A stretch of DNA of 64,000 bases, from NCBI GenBank assembly GCA_034359265.1, contig CP136897.1:30677501-30741500 (forward strand), in the 5' to 3' direction. Source of the DNA: Canna indica (taxonomy: Eukaryota > Streptophyta > Magnoliopsida > Zingiberales > Cannaceae). Below, one piece after another: positions 45,487-57,047 of this stretch. Position 1 is the stretch's first letter. Every line of letters starts with the position of its first letter. Both the position numbers and the translations under genes were made by a program. The notes under the pieces are model-generated. The model worked only from the letters and a program-made list of their open reading frames with translations. It was not told the origin of the DNA and did no database searches.

Positions 45487-45603
45487 GGTGCAACACGAGG
45501 ACTTCCCAAGGGGTCACCCATCCTAGTACTACTCTCGCCCAAGCACGCTTAACTTCGGAGTTCTGATGGGATCCGATGCGTTAGTGCTGGTATGATCGCA
45601 CCC
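45487..45603 (-). rRNA. 5S rRNA: 5S rRNA, copy 101
   Basis: 117 nt with C95T and C28T. Confidence 0.97.
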
Positions 45604-45971
45604 GTCATGCACTTCTGATCGTCGGCTAATAAGGGTGAGCGTCCGAGGGATAGCTCGGGGTCATTTTCTTCGTCTCTTCGCGCGCCTTTTAGCGCCACGT
45701 GAAAAGCTGAAATCAGACAATAATGCACGGAGTTACGCCCGTTTTAAACGAAAAATAATAATTGAAATGTTATATTTCTTATTTATTTACAAATTTTAAT
45801 TTTTCGGATCGGTTGGTCGATCGAGCCGGCCGTAGAGGTTGCGGCGGGCCCCGCGCGGGCGATCGACAGCCAAATTTTATGTCGACGACGTCGTCCGTCC
45901 TTAACGTTTGGTTAGAAAGATTGGTAAAAAAAATGATCTCGTCATGCAATCAAATAGGTAGTAAAAAAAAA

Positions 45972-46088
45972 GGTGCAACACGAGGACTTCCCAAGGGGTC
46001 ACCGATCCTAGTACTACTCTCGCCCAAGCACGCTTAACTTCGGAGTTCTGATGGGATCCGGTGCATTAGTGCTGGTATGATCGCACCC
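45972..46088 (-). rRNA. 5S rRNA: 5S rRNA, copy 102
   Basis: 117 nt with C95T, G85C and C24T. Confidence 0.97.
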
Positions 46089-46457
46089 GTCATGCAATTC
46101 TGATCGTCGGCCAATAAGGGTGAGCGTCCGAGGGATAGCTCGGGGTCATTTTCCTCGTCTCTTCGCGCGCCTTTTAGCGCCACGTGAAAATCTGAAATCA
46201 GACAATAATGCACGGAGTTACGCCCGTTTTAAACGAAAAATAATAATTGAAATGTTATATTTCTTATTTATTTACAAATTTTAATTTTTCGGATCGGTTG
46301 GTCGATCGAGCCGGCCGTAGAGGTTGCGGCGGGCCCTGCGCGGGCGATCGACAGCCAAATTTTATGTCGACGACGTCGTCCGTCCTTAACGTTTGGTTAG
46401 AAAGATTGGTAAAAAAAATGATCTCGTCGTGCAATCAAATAGGTAGTAAAAAAAAAA

Positions 46458-46574
46458 GGTGCAACACGAGGACTTCCCACGGGGTCACCCATCCTAGTAC
46501 TACTCTCGCCCAAGCACGCTTAACTTAGGAGTTCTGATGGGATCTGGTGCGTTAGTGCTGGTATGATCGCACCC
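46458..46574 (-). rRNA. 5S rRNA: 5S rRNA, copy 103
   Basis: 117 nt with C95G, G48T and G30A (BamHI lost). Confidence 0.97.
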
Positions 46575-46943
46575 ATGATGCAATTCTGATCGTCGGCTAA
46601 TAAGGGTGAGCGTCCGAGGGATAGCTCGGGGTCATTTTCTTCGTCTCTTCGCGCGCCTTTTAGCGCCACGTGAAAAGCTGAAATCGGACAATAATGCACG
46701 GAGTTAAGCCCGTTTTAAACGAAAAATAATAATTGAAATGTTATATTTCTTATTTATTTACAAATTTTAATTTTTCGGGTCGGTTGGTCGATCGAGCCGG
46801 CCGTAGAGGTTGCGGCGGGCCCTGCGCGGGCGATCGACAGCCAAATTTTATGTCGACGACGTCGTCCGTCCTTAACCTTTGGTTAGAAAGATTGGTAAAA
46901 AAAATGATCTCGTCGTGCAATCAAATAGGTAGTAAAAAAAAAA

Positions 46944-47060
46944 GGTGCAACACGAGGACTTCCCACGGGGTCACCCATCCTAGTACTACTCTCGCCCAAG
47001 CACGCTTAACTTAGGAGTTCTGATGGGATCTGGTGCGTTAGTGCTGGTATGATCGCACCC
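46944..47060 (-). rRNA. 5S rRNA: 5S rRNA, copy 104
   Basis: 117 nt, same three variants as the adjacent copy 103. Confidence 0.97.
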
Positions 47061-47428
47061 ATGATGCAATTCTGATCGTCGGCTAATAAGGGTGAGCGTC
47101 CGAGGGATAGCTCGGGGTCATTTTCTTCGTCTCTTCGCGCGCCTTTTAGCGCCACGTGAAAAGCTGAAATCAGACAATAATGCACGGAGTTACGCCCGTT
47201 TTAAACGAAAAATAATAATTGAAATGTTATATTTCTTATTTATTTACAAATTTTAATTTTTCGGATCGGTTGGTCGATCGAGCCGGCCGTAGAGGTTGCG
47301 GCGGGCCCCGCGCGGGCGATCGACAGCCAAATTTTATGTCGACGACGTCGTCCGTCCTTAACGTTTGGTTAGAAAGATTGGTAAAAAAAATGATCTCGTC
47401 ATGCAATCAAATAGGTAGTAAAAAAAAA

Positions 47429-47545
47429 GGTGCAACACGAGGACTTCCCAAGGGGTCACCGATCCTAGTACTACCCTTGCCCAAGCACGCTTAACTTCGG
47501 AGTTCTGATGGGATCCGGTGCATTAGTGCTGGTATGATCGCACCC
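47429..47545 (-). rRNA. 5S rRNA: 5S rRNA, copy 105
   Basis: 117 nt, same variants as copies 96 and 99. Confidence 0.96.
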
Positions 47546-47914
47546 GTCATGCAATTCTGATCGTCGGCCAATAAGGGTGAGCGTCCGAGGGATAGCTCGG
47601 GGTCATTTTCCTCGTCTCTTCGCGCGCCTTTTAGCGCCACGTGAAAATCTGAAATCAGACAATAATGCACGGAGTTACGCCCGTTTTAAACGAAAAATAA
47701 TAATTGAAATGTTATATTTCTTATTTATTTACAAATTTTAATTTTTCGGATCGGTTGGTCGATCGAGCCGGCCGTAGAGGTTGCGGCGGGCCCTGCGCGG
47801 GCGATCGACAGCCAAATTTTATGTCGACGACGTCGTCCGTCCTTAACGTTTGGTTAGAAAGATTGGTAAAAAAAATGATCTCGTCGTGCAATCAAATAGG
47901 TAGTAAAAAAAAAA

Positions 47915-48031
47915 GGTGCAACACGAGGACTTCCCACGGGGTCACCCATCCTAGTACTACTCTCGCCCAAGCACGCTTAACTTAGGAGTTCTGATGGGAT
48001 CCGGTGCGTTAGTGCTGGTATGATCGCACTC
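47915..48031 (-). rRNA. 5S rRNA: 5S rRNA, copy 106
   Basis: 117 nt with C95G, G48T and G2A, as copy 100. Confidence 0.97.
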
Positions 48032-48398
48032 GTGATGCAATTCTGATCGTCGGCTAATAAGGGTGAGCGTCCGAGGGATAGCTCGGGGTCATTTTCTTCG
48101 TCTCTTCGCGCGCCTTTTAGCGCCACGTGAAAAGCTGAAATCGGACAATAATGCACGGAGTTACGCCCGTTTTAAACGAAAAATAATAATTGAAATGTTA
48201 TATTTATTATTTATTTACAAATTTTAATTTTTCGGGTCGGTTGGTCGATCGAGCCGGCCGTAGAGGTTGCGGCGGGCCCCGCGCGGGCGATCCACAGCCA
48301 AATTTTATGTCGACGACGTCGTCCGTCCTTAACGTTTGGTTAGAAAGATTGGTAAAAAAAATGATCTCGTCGTGCAATCAAATAGGTAGTAAAAAAAA

Positions 48399-48515
48399 GG
48401 TGCAACACGAGGACTTCCCAAGGGGTCACCCATCCTAGTACTACTCTCGCCCAAGCACGCTTAACTTCGGAGTTCTGATGGGATCCGATGCGTTAGTGCT
48501 GGTATGATCGCACCC
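48399..48515 (-). rRNA. 5S rRNA: 5S rRNA, copy 107
   Basis: 117 nt with C95T and C28T, as copy 101. Confidence 0.97.
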
Positions 48516-48883
48516 GTCATGCACTTCTGATCGTCGGCTAATAAGGGTGAGCGTCCGAGGGATAGCTCGGGGTCATTTTCTTCGTCTCTTCGCGCGCCTT
48601 TTAGCGCCACGTGAAAAGCTGAAATCAGACAATAATGCACGGAGTTACGCCCGTTTTAAACGAAAAATAATAATTGAAATGTTATATTTCTTATTTATTT
48701 ACAAATTTTAATTTTTCGGATCGGTTGGTCGATCGAGCCGGCCGTAGAGGTTGCGGCGGGCCCCGCGCGGGCGATCGACAGCCAAATTTTATGTCGACGA
48801 CGTCGTCCGTCCTTAACGTTTGGTTAGAAAGATTGGTAAAAAAAATGATCTCGTCATGCAATCAAATAGGTAGTAAAAAAAAA

Positions 48884-49000
48884 GGTGCAACACGAGGACT
48901 TCCCAAGGGGTCACCGATCCTAGTACTACCCTCGCCCAAGCACGCTTAACTTCGGAGTTCTGATGGGATCCGGTGCATTAGTGCTGGTATGATCGCACCC
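48884..49000 (-). rRNA. 5S rRNA: 5S rRNA, copy 108
   Basis: 117 nt with C95T, G85C, A71G and C24T. Confidence 0.96.
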
Positions 49001-49369
49001 GTCATGCAATTCTGATCGTCGGCCAATAAGGGTGAGCGTCCGAGGGATAGCTCGGGGTCATTTTCCTCGTCTCTTCGCGCGCCTTTTAGCGCCACGTGAA
49101 AATCTGAAATCAGACAATAATGCACGGAGTTACGCCCGTTTTAAACGAAAAATAATAATTGAAATGTTATATTTCTTATTTATTTACAAATTTTAATTTT
49201 TCGGATCGGTTGGTCGATCGAGCCGGCCGTAGAGGTTGCGGCGGGCCCTGCGCGGGCGATCGACAGCCAAATTTTATGTCGACGACGTCGTCCGTCCTTA
49301 ACGTTTGGTTAGAAAGATTGGTAAAAAAAATGATCTCGTCGTGCAATCAAATAGGTAGTAAAAAAAAAA

Positions 49370-49486
49370 GGTGCAACACGAGGACTTCCCACGGGGTCAC
49401 CCATCCTAGTACTACTCTCGCCCAAGCACGCTTAACTTAGGAGTTCTGATGGGATCTGGTGCGTTAGTGCTGGTATGATCGCACCC
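49370..49486 (-). rRNA. 5S rRNA: 5S rRNA, copy 109
   Basis: 117 nt with C95G, G48T and G30A. Confidence 0.97.
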
Positions 49487-49854
49487 ATGATGCAATTCTG
49501 ATCGTCGGCTAATAAGGGTGAGCGTCCGAGGGATAGCTCGGGGTCATTTTCTTCGTCTCTTCGCGCGCCTTTTAGCGCCACGTGAAAAGCTGAAATCGGA
49601 CAATAATGCACGGAGTTAAGCCCGTTTTAAACGAAAAATAATAATTGAAATGTTATATTTCTTATTTATTTACAAATTTTAATTTTTCGGGTCGGTTGGT
49701 CGATCGAGCCGGCCGTAGAGGTTGCGGCGGGCCCCGCGCGGGCGATCGACAGCCAAATTTTATGTCGACGACGTCGTCCGTCCTTAACGTTTGGTTAGAA
49801 AGATTGGTAAAAAAAATGATCTCGTCAAGCAATCAAATAGGTAGTAAAAAAAAA

Positions 49855-49971
49855 GGTGCAACACGAGGACTTCCCAGGGGGTCACCCATCCTAGTACTAC
49901 TCTCGCCCAAGCAAGCTTAACTTCGGAGTTCTGATGGGATCCGGTGTATTAGTGCTGGTATGATCGCACCC
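49855..49971 (-). rRNA. 5S rRNA: 5S rRNA, copy 110
   Basis: 117 nt with G58T and ggtgtattag (nt 24 and 25 changed). Confidence 0.96.
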
Positions 49972-50340
49972 GTGATGCAATTCTGATAGTCGGCCAATAA
50001 GGGTGAGCGTCTGAGGGATAGCTCGGGGTCATTTTCTTCGTCTCTTCGCGCGCCTTTTAGCGCCACGTGAAAAGCTGAAATCGGACAATAATGCACGGAG
50101 TTACGCCCGTTTTAAACGAAAAATAATAATTGAAATGTTATATTTCTTATTTATTTACAAATTTTAATTTTTCGGATCGGTTGGTCGATCGAGCCGGCCG
50201 TAGAGGTTGCGGCGGGCCCTGCGCGGGCGATCGACAGCCAAATTTTATGTCGACGACGTCGTCCGTCCTTAACGTTTGGTTAGAAAGATTGGTAAAAAAA
50301 ATGATCTCGTCGTGCAATCAAATTGGTAGTAAAAAAAAAA

Positions 50341-50457
50341 GGTGCAACACGAGGACTTCCCACGGGGTCACCCATCCTAGTTCTACTCTCGCCCAAGCAC
50401 GCTTAACTTAGGAGTTCTGATGGGATCCGGTGCATTAGTGCTGGTATGATCGCACCC
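50341..50457 (-). rRNA. 5S rRNA: 5S rRNA, copy 111
   Basis: 117 nt with C95G, ctagttctac, G48T and C24T. Confidence 0.96.
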
Positions 50458-50825
50458 ATGATGCAATTCTGATCGTCGGCTAATAAGGGTGAGCGTCCGA
50501 GGGATAGCTCGAGGTCATTTTCTTCGTCTCTTCGCGCGCCTTTTAGCGCCACGTGAAAAGCTGAAATCGGACAATAATGCACGGAGTTACGCCCGTTTTA
50601 AACGAAAAATAATAATTGAAATGTTATATTTCTTATTTATTTACAAATTTTAATTTTTCGGGTCGGTTGGTCGATCGAGCCGGCCGTAGAGGTTGCGGCG
50701 GGCCCCGCTCGGGCGATCGACAGCCAAATTTTATGTCGACGACGTCGTCCGTCCTTAACGTTTGGTTAGAAAGATTGGTAAAAAAAATGATCTCGTCATG
50801 CAATCAAATAGGTAGTAAAAAAAAA

Positions 50826-50942
50826 GGTGCATCACGAGGTCTTCCCAGGGGGTCACCCATCCTAGTACTACTCTCGCCGAAGCACGCTTAACTTCGGAGT
50901 TCTGATGGGATCCAGTGCATTAGTGCTGGTATGATCGCACCC
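50826..50942 (-). rRNA. 5S rRNA: 5S rRNA, copy 112
   Basis: 117 nt with gcatcacgaggtc, cgccgaagc, ggatccagtgc and C24T. Confidence 0.94.
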
Positions 50943-51311
50943 GTGATGCAATACTGATCGTCGGGCAATAAGGGTGAGCGTCCGAGGGATAGCTCGGGGT
51001 CATTTTCTTCGTCTCTTCGCGCGCCTTTTAGCGCCACGTGAAAAGCTAAAATCGGACAATAATGCACGGAGTTACGCCCGTTTTAAACGAAAAATAATAA
51101 TTGAAATGTTATATTTCTTATTTATTTACAAATTTTAATTTTTCGGATCGGTTGGTCGATCGAGCCGGCCGTAGAGGTTGCGGCGGGCCCTGCGCGGGCG
51201 ATCGACAGCCAAATTTTATGTTGACGACGTCGTCCGTCCTTAACGTTTGGTTAGAAAGATTGGTAAAAAAAATGATCTCGTCGTGCAATCAAATAGGTAG
51301 TAAAAAAAAAA

Positions 51312-51428
51312 AGTGCAACACGAGGACTTCCCACAGGGTCACCCATCCTAGTACTACTCTCGCCCAAGCACGCTTAACTTAGGAGTTCTGATGGGATCCG
51401 GTGCGTTAGTGCTGGTATGATCGCACCC
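51312..51428 (-). rRNA. 5S rRNA: 5S rRNA, copy 113
   Basis: 117 nt with C117T, cccacagggtc and G48T. Confidence 0.95.
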
Positions 51429-51796
51429 TTGATGCAATTCTGATCGTCGGCTAATAAGGGTGAGCGTCCGAGGGATAGCTCGGGGTCATTTTCTTCGTCT
51501 CTTCGTGCGCCTTTTAGCGCCACGTGAAAAGCTGAAATCGGACAATAATGCACGGAGTTACGCCCGTTTTAAACGAAAAATAATAATTGAAATGTTATAT
51601 TTCTTATTTATTTACAAATTTTAATTTTTCGGGTCGGTTGGTCGATCGAGCCGGCCGTAGAGGTTGCGGCGGGCCCCGCGCGGGCGATCGACTGCCAAAT
51701 TTTATGTCGACGACGTCGTCCGTCCTTAACGTTTGGTTAGAAAGATTGGTAAAAAAAATGATCTCGTCGTGCAATCAAATAGGTAGTAAAAAAAAA

Positions 51797-51913
51797 GGTG
51801 CAACACGAGGACTTCCCAGGGGGTCACCCATCCAAGTACTACTCTCGCCCAAGCACGCTTAACTTCAGAGTTCTGATGGGATCCGGTGCGTTAATGCTGG
51901 TATGATCGCTGCC
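51797..51913 (-). rRNA. 5S rRNA: 5S rRNA, copy 114
   Basis: 117 nt with atccaagtac, cttcagag, gttaatgctgg and an altered 5' start (gatcgctgcc). Confidence 0.94.
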
Positions 51914-52125
51914 GTGATGCAATTCTGATCGTCGGCTAATAAGGGTGAGCGTCCGAGGGATAGCTCTGGGTCATTTTCTTCGTCTCTTCGCGCGCCTTTT
52001 AGCGCAACGTGAAAATCTGAAATCGGACAATAATGCACGGAGTTACGCCCGTTTTAAACGAAAAATAATAATTGAAATGTTATTTTTCTTATTTATTTAC
52101 AAATTTTAATTTTTTGGGTCGGTTG

Positions 52126-52177
52126 GTCGATCGAGCCGGCCGTAGAGGTTGCGGCGGGCCCCGCGCGGGCGATCGAC
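52126..52177. repeat. GC-rich inverted repeat in spacer (example unit)
   Basis: GTCGATCG at 52126-52133 and CGATCGAC at 52170-52177 are perfect reverse complements bounding a GC-rich interior that has its own short palindrome around ccccgcgcggg. The same arrangement recurs in almost all units. Units at about 195-232, 52610-52650 and 6789-6825 have lost the ccccgcgcgggc portion. Confidence 0.7.
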
Positions 52178-52193
52178 AGCCAAATTTTATGTC

Positions 52194-52205
52194 GACGACG
52201 TCGTC
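52194..52205. repeat. 12-bp palindrome GACGACGTCGTC in spacer (example unit)
   Basis: Perfect palindrome with an ACGT core, repeated in most spacers about 70-80 bp downstream of the gene 3' end. Common decay forms are gacatcgtc and gacgtcatc, both C-to-T type changes at CpG. Confidence 0.7.
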
Positions 52206-52281
52206 CGTCCTTAACGTTTGGTTAGAAAGATTGGTAAAAAAAATGATCTCGTCGTGCAATCAAATAGGTAGTAAAAAAAAA

Positions 52282-52398
52282 GGTGCAACACGAGGACTTC
52301 CTAGGGGGTCACCCATCCTAGTACTACTCTCACCCAAGCACGCTTAACTTCGGAGTACTGATGGGATCTGGTGCGTTAGTGGTGGTATGATCGCACCC
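52282..52398 (-). rRNA. 5S rRNA: 5S rRNA, copy 115
   Basis: 117 nt with G97A, C67T, gagtactg, G30A and G17C; relative of copies 6, 120 and 129. Confidence 0.95.
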
Positions 52399-52740
52399 AT
52401 CATGCACTTCTGATCGTCGGCTAATAAGGGTGAGCGTCCGAGGGATAGCTCGGGGTCATTTTCTTCGTCTCTTCGCGCGCCTTTTAGCGCCACGTGAAAA
52501 GCTGAAATCGAACAATAATGCACGGAGTTACGCCCGTTTTAAACGAAAAATAATAATTGAAATGTTATTTTTCTTATTTATTTACAAATTTTAATTTTTC
52601 GGGTCGGTTGGTCGATCGAGCCAGCCGTAGAGATTGCGGCGGGCGATCGACCGCCAAATTTTATGTCGACAACGTCGTCCGTCCTTAACGTTTGGTTAGA
52701 AAGATTGGTAAAAAAAAAGATCTCGTCATGCAATGAAATA

Positions 52741-52857
52741 GGTGCAACACGAGGGCTTCCGAGGGGGTCACCCATCCTAGTACTACTCTCGCCCAAGCAC
52801 GCTTAACTTCGGAGTTCTGATGGGATCCGGTGCGTTAGTGCTGGTATGATCGCACCC
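52741..52857 (-). rRNA. 5S rRNA: 5S rRNA copy 116, T run lost
   Basis: 117 nt with gagggcttcc and G97C. Like copy 1 it has no T run after the gene (gaaataggtgcaac), and its spacer lacks part of the GC inverted repeat. Confidence 0.94.
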
Positions 52858-53227
52858 GTGATGCACTTCAGATCGTCGGCTAATAAGGGTGAGCGTCCGA
52901 GGGATAGCTCGGGGTCATTTTCTTCGTCTCTTCGCGCGCCTTTTAGCGCCACGTGAAAAGCTGAAATCGGACAATAATGCACGGAGTTACGCCCGTTTTA
53001 AACGAAAAATAATAATTGAAATGTTATATTTCTTATTTATTTATAAATTTTAATTTTTCGGCTCGGTTGGTCGATCCAGCCGGCCGTAGAGGTTGCGGCG
53101 GGCCCCGCGCGGGCGATCGACAGCCAAATTTTTTGTCGACGACGTCGTCCGTCCATAACGTTTGGTTAGAAAGATTGGTAAAAAAAATGATATCGTCGTG
53201 CAATCAAATTGGTAGTAAAAAAAAAAA

Positions 53228-53335
53228 GGTACAACACGAGGACTTCCCAGTGGGTCACCAATCCTAGTACTACTCTCGCCGAAGCACGCTTAACTTCGGA
53301 GTTCTGATGGGATCCGGTGAGTTAGTGCTGGTATG
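53228..53335 (-). pseudogene. 5S rRNA copy 117, decapitated (type A)
   Basis: 108 nt; ggtac, cagtggg, accaatcc, gccgaagc and tgagttag exactly as copies 3 and 126; joined to ttatttttctta. Confidence 0.94.
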
Positions 53336-53538
53336 TTATTTTTCTTATTTATTTACAAATTTTAATTTTTCGGGTCGGTTGGTCGATCGAGCCGGCCGTA
53401 GAGGTTACGGCGGGCCCCGCGCGGGCGATCGACAGCCAAATTTTATGTCGACGACGTCGTCCGTCTCCTAACGTTTGGTTAGAAAGATTGGTAAAAAAAA
53501 TGATCTCATTGTGCAATCAAATAGGTAGTAAAAAAGAA

Positions 53539-53655
53539 GGTGCAACACGAAGACTTGCCAGGGGGTCACCCATCCTAGTACTACTCTCGCCCAAGCACGA
53601 TTAATTTCGGAGTTCTGAAGGGATCCGGTGCGTTAGTGCTGGTATGATCGCACCC
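53539..53655 (-). rRNA. 5S rRNA: 5S rRNA, copy 118
   Basis: 117 nt with C105T, acttgccagg, G56T, taatttcgg and gaagggatcc. T run split (aaaaagaa). Confidence 0.94.
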
Positions 53656-54024
53656 GTGAAGCACTTCTGATCGTCGGCTAATAAGGGTGAGCGTCCGAGG
53701 GATAGCTCGGGGTCATTTTCATCGTCTCTTCGCGCGCCTTTTAGCGCCACGTGAAAAGCTGAAATCGGACAATAATGCACGGAGTTACGCCCGTTTTAAA
53801 CGAAAAATAATAATTGAAATGTTATATTTCTTATTTATTTACAAATTTTAATTTTTCGGGTCTTTTGGTCGATCGAGCCGGCCGTAGTGGTGGCGGCGGG
53901 TCCCGCGTGGGCGATCGACAGCCAAATTTTATGTCGACGACGTCGTCCGTCCTTAACGTTTGGTTAGAAAGATTGGTAAAAAAAATGATATCGTCGTGCA
54001 ATCGAATAGGTAGTTAAAAAAAAA

Positions 54025-54141
54025 GGTGCAACACGAGGACTTCCCACGGGGTCACCCATCCTAGTACTACTCTCGCCCAAGCACGCTTAACTTAGGAGTT
54101 CTGATGGGATCCGGTGCGTTAGTGCTGGTATGATCGCACCC
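54025..54141 (-). rRNA. 5S rRNA: 5S rRNA, copy 119
   Basis: 117 nt, class C95G + G48T. Confidence 0.97.
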
Positions 54142-54509
54142 ATGATGCAATTCTGATCGTCGGCTAATAAGGGTGAGCGTCCGAGGGATAGCTCGGGGTC
54201 ATTTTCTTCGTCTCTTCGCGCGCCTTTTAGCGCCACGTGAAAATCTGAAATCGGACAAAAATGCACGGAGTTACGCCCGTTTTAAACGAAAAATAATAAT
54301 TGAAATGTTATTTTTCTTATTTATTTACAAATTTTAATTTTTCGGGTCGGTTGGTCGATCGAGCCGGCCGTAGAGGTTACGGCGGGCCCCGCGCGGGCGT
54401 TTGATAGCCAAATTTTATGTCGACGACGTCGTCCGTCCTTAACGTTTGGTTAGAAACATTGGTAAAAAAAATGATCTCGTCGTGCAATCAAATAGGTATT
54501 AAAAAAAAA

Positions 54510-54626
54510 GGTGCAACACGAGGACTTCCTAGGGGGTCATCCATCCTAGTACTACTCTCACCCAAGCACGCTTAACTTCGGAGTTCTGATGGTATCCGGT
54601 GCGTTAGTGGTGGTATGATCGCACCC
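54510..54626 (-). rRNA. 5S rRNA: 5S rRNA, copy 120
   Basis: 117 nt with G97A, gtcatccatcc, C67T, BamHI lost (ggtatcc) and G17C. Confidence 0.95.
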
Positions 54627-54993
54627 ATCATGCACTTCTGATCGTCGGCTAATAAGGGTGAGCGTCCGAGGGATAGCTCGGGGTCATTTTCTTCGTCTCT
54701 TCGCGCGCCTTTTAGCGCCACGTGAAAAGCTGAAATCGAACAATAATGCACGGAGTTACGCCCGTTTTAAACGAAAAATAATAATTGAAATGTTATTTTT
54801 CTTATTTATTTACAAATTTTAATTTTTCGGGTCGGTTGGTCGATCGAGCCGGCCGTAGAGGTTGCGGCGGGCCCCGCGCGGGCGATCGACAGCCAAGATT
54901 TATGACGACGACGTCGTCCATCCTTAACGTTTGGTTAGAAAGATTGGTAAAAAAATGATCTCGTCGTGCAATCAAATAGGTAGTAAAAAAACA

Positions 54994-55108
54994 AGTGCAG
55001 CACGAGGACTTCCCAGGGGTCACCATCCTAGTACTACTCTCGCCCACGCACGCTTAACTTCGGAGTTCAGATGGGATCCGGTGCGTTAGTGCTAGTATGA
55101 TCGCACCG
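54994..55108 (-). rRNA. 5S rRNA: 5S rRNA copy 121, divergent 115-nt class
   Basis: Two single-base losses in loop D/C box (caggggtcaccatcc), agtgcagcac 3' end, cccacgc, gttcagatgg, C15T and +1 C in place of G. Confidence 0.86.
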
Positions 55109-55475
55109 GTCATGCACTTCTGATCGTCGGCTAATAAGGGTGAGCATCCGAGGGACAACTCGGGGTCATTTTCTTCGTCTCTTCGCGCGCCTTTCAGCGC
55201 CACGTGAAAAGCTAAAATCGGACAGTAATGCACGGACTTACGCCCGTTTTAAACGAAAAATTTTAATTAAATGTTATTTTACTTATTTATTTACAAATTT
55301 TAATTTTTCGGGTCGGTTAGTCGATCGAGCCGGCCGTAGAGGTTGCGGTGGGCCCCGCGCGGGCGATCGATAGACAAATTTTATGGCGACGTCGTCGTCC
55401 GTCCTTAACGTTTGGTTCGAAAGATTGGTAAAAAAAATGATCTCGTCGTGGAATCAAATAGGTAGTAAAAAAAAA

Positions 55476-55592
55476 GGTGCAACACGAGGACTTCCCAGGG
55501 GATCACCCATCCTAGTACTACTCTCGCCCAAGCACGCTTAACTTCGGATTTTTGAAGGGATCCGGTGCGTTAGTGTTGCTATGATCGCACCC
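55476..55592 (-). rRNA. 5S rRNA: 5S rRNA, copy 122
   Basis: 117 nt with gggatcaccc, ggatttttgaaggg and gtgttgctatg, as copies 8 and 131. Confidence 0.93.
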
Positions 55593-55960
55593 ATCATGCA
55601 CTTCTGATCGTCGGCTAATAAGGGTGAGCGTCCGAGGGACAGCTCAGGGTCATTTTCTTCGTCCCTTCGCGCGCCTTTCAGCGCCACGTGAAAAGCTGAA
55701 ATCGGACAATAATGCACGGAGTTACGCCCGTTTTAAACGAAAAATAATAATTGAAATGTTATTTTTCTTATTTATTTACAAATTTTAATTTTTCCGGTCG
55801 ATTGGTCGATCGAGCCGGCAGTAGAGGTTGCGGCGGGCCCCGCGCGGGCGATCGACAGCCAAGATTTATGGCGACGACGTCGTCCGTCCTTAACGTTTGG
55901 TTAGAAAGATTGGTAAAAAAAATGATCTCGTTGTGCAATCAAATAGGTAGTAAAAAAAAA

Positions 55961-56077
55961 GGTGCAACGCAAGGACTTCCCAAGGGGTCACCCATCCTAG
56001 TACTACTCTCGCCCAAGCACCCTTAACTTCGGAGTTCTGATGGGATCCGGTGCGTTAGTGCTAGTATGATCGCACCC
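55961..56077 (-). rRNA. 5S rRNA: 5S rRNA, copy 123
   Basis: 117 nt with acgcaagg, C95T, C57G and C15T. Confidence 0.94.
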
Positions 56078-56445
56078 ATCATGCACTTCTGATCGTCGGC
56101 TAATAAGGGTGAGCGTCCGAGGGATAGCTCGGGGTCATTTTCTTCGTCTCTTCGCGCGCCTTTTAGCGCCACGTGAAAAGCTGAAATCGGACAATAATGC
56201 ACGGAGTTACGCCCGTTTTAAACGAAAAATAATAATTGAAATGTTATATTTCTTATTTATTTACAAATTTTAATTTTTCGGATCGGTTGGTCGATCGAGC
56301 CGGCCGTAGAGGTTGCGGCGGGCCCTGCGCGAGCGATCGACATCCAAATTTTATGTCGACGACGTCGTCCGTCCTTAACGTTTGGTTAGAAAGATTGGTA
56401 AAAAAAATGATCTCGTCGTGCAATCAAATAGGTAGTAAAAAAAAA

Positions 56446-56562
56446 GGTGCAACACGAGGACTTCCCACGGGGTCAACCATCCTAGTACTACTCTCGCCCA
56501 AGCACGCTTAACTTCGGAGTTCTGATGGGATCCGGTGCGTTAGTGCTGGTATGATCGCACCC
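56446..56562 (-). rRNA. 5S rRNA: 5S rRNA, copy 124
   Basis: 117 nt with C95G and G87T. Confidence 0.96.
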
Positions 56563-56930
56563 GTGATGCAATTCTGATCGTCGGCTAATAAGGGTGAGCG
56601 TCCGAGGCATAGCTCGGGGTCATTTTCTTCGTCTCTTCGCGCGCCTTTTAGCGCCACGTGAAAAGCTGAAATCGGACAATAATTCACGGAGTTACGCCCG
56701 TTTTAAACGAAAAATAATAATTGAAATGTTATATTTCTTATTTATTTACAAATTTTAATTTTTCGGATCGGTTGGTCGATCGAGCCGGCCGTAGAGGTTG
56801 CGGCGGGCCCTTCGCGAGCGATCGACATCCAAATTTTATGTCGACGACGTCATCCGTCCTTAACGTTTGGTTCGAAAGATTGGTAAAAAAAATGATCTCG
56901 TCGTGCAATCAAATAGGTAGTAAAAAAAAA

Positions 56931-57047
56931 GGTGCAACACGAGGACTTCCCACGGGGTCACCCATCCTAGTACTACTCTCGCCCAAGCACGCTTAACTTA
57001 GGAGTTCTGATGGGATCCGGTGCGTTAGTGCTGGTATGATCGCACCC
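56931..57047 (-). rRNA. 5S rRNA: 5S rRNA, copy 125
   Basis: 117 nt, class C95G + G48T. Its 3' spacer has gacatccaaatt as in copy 2. Confidence 0.97.

Larger units (their letters stand above)
41740..50000. repeat. Higher-order repeat of six 5S units, about 2912 bp, three rounds (third partial)
   Basis: Copies 95/101/107, 96/102/108 and 97/103/109 are spaced by exactly 2912 bp; 98/104, 99/105 and 100/106 likewise. Corresponding copies share classes in order: C95T, then C95T with GATCC at nt 80-85, then C95G, and so on. This is the most homogeneous stretch of the window. Confidence 0.9.
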
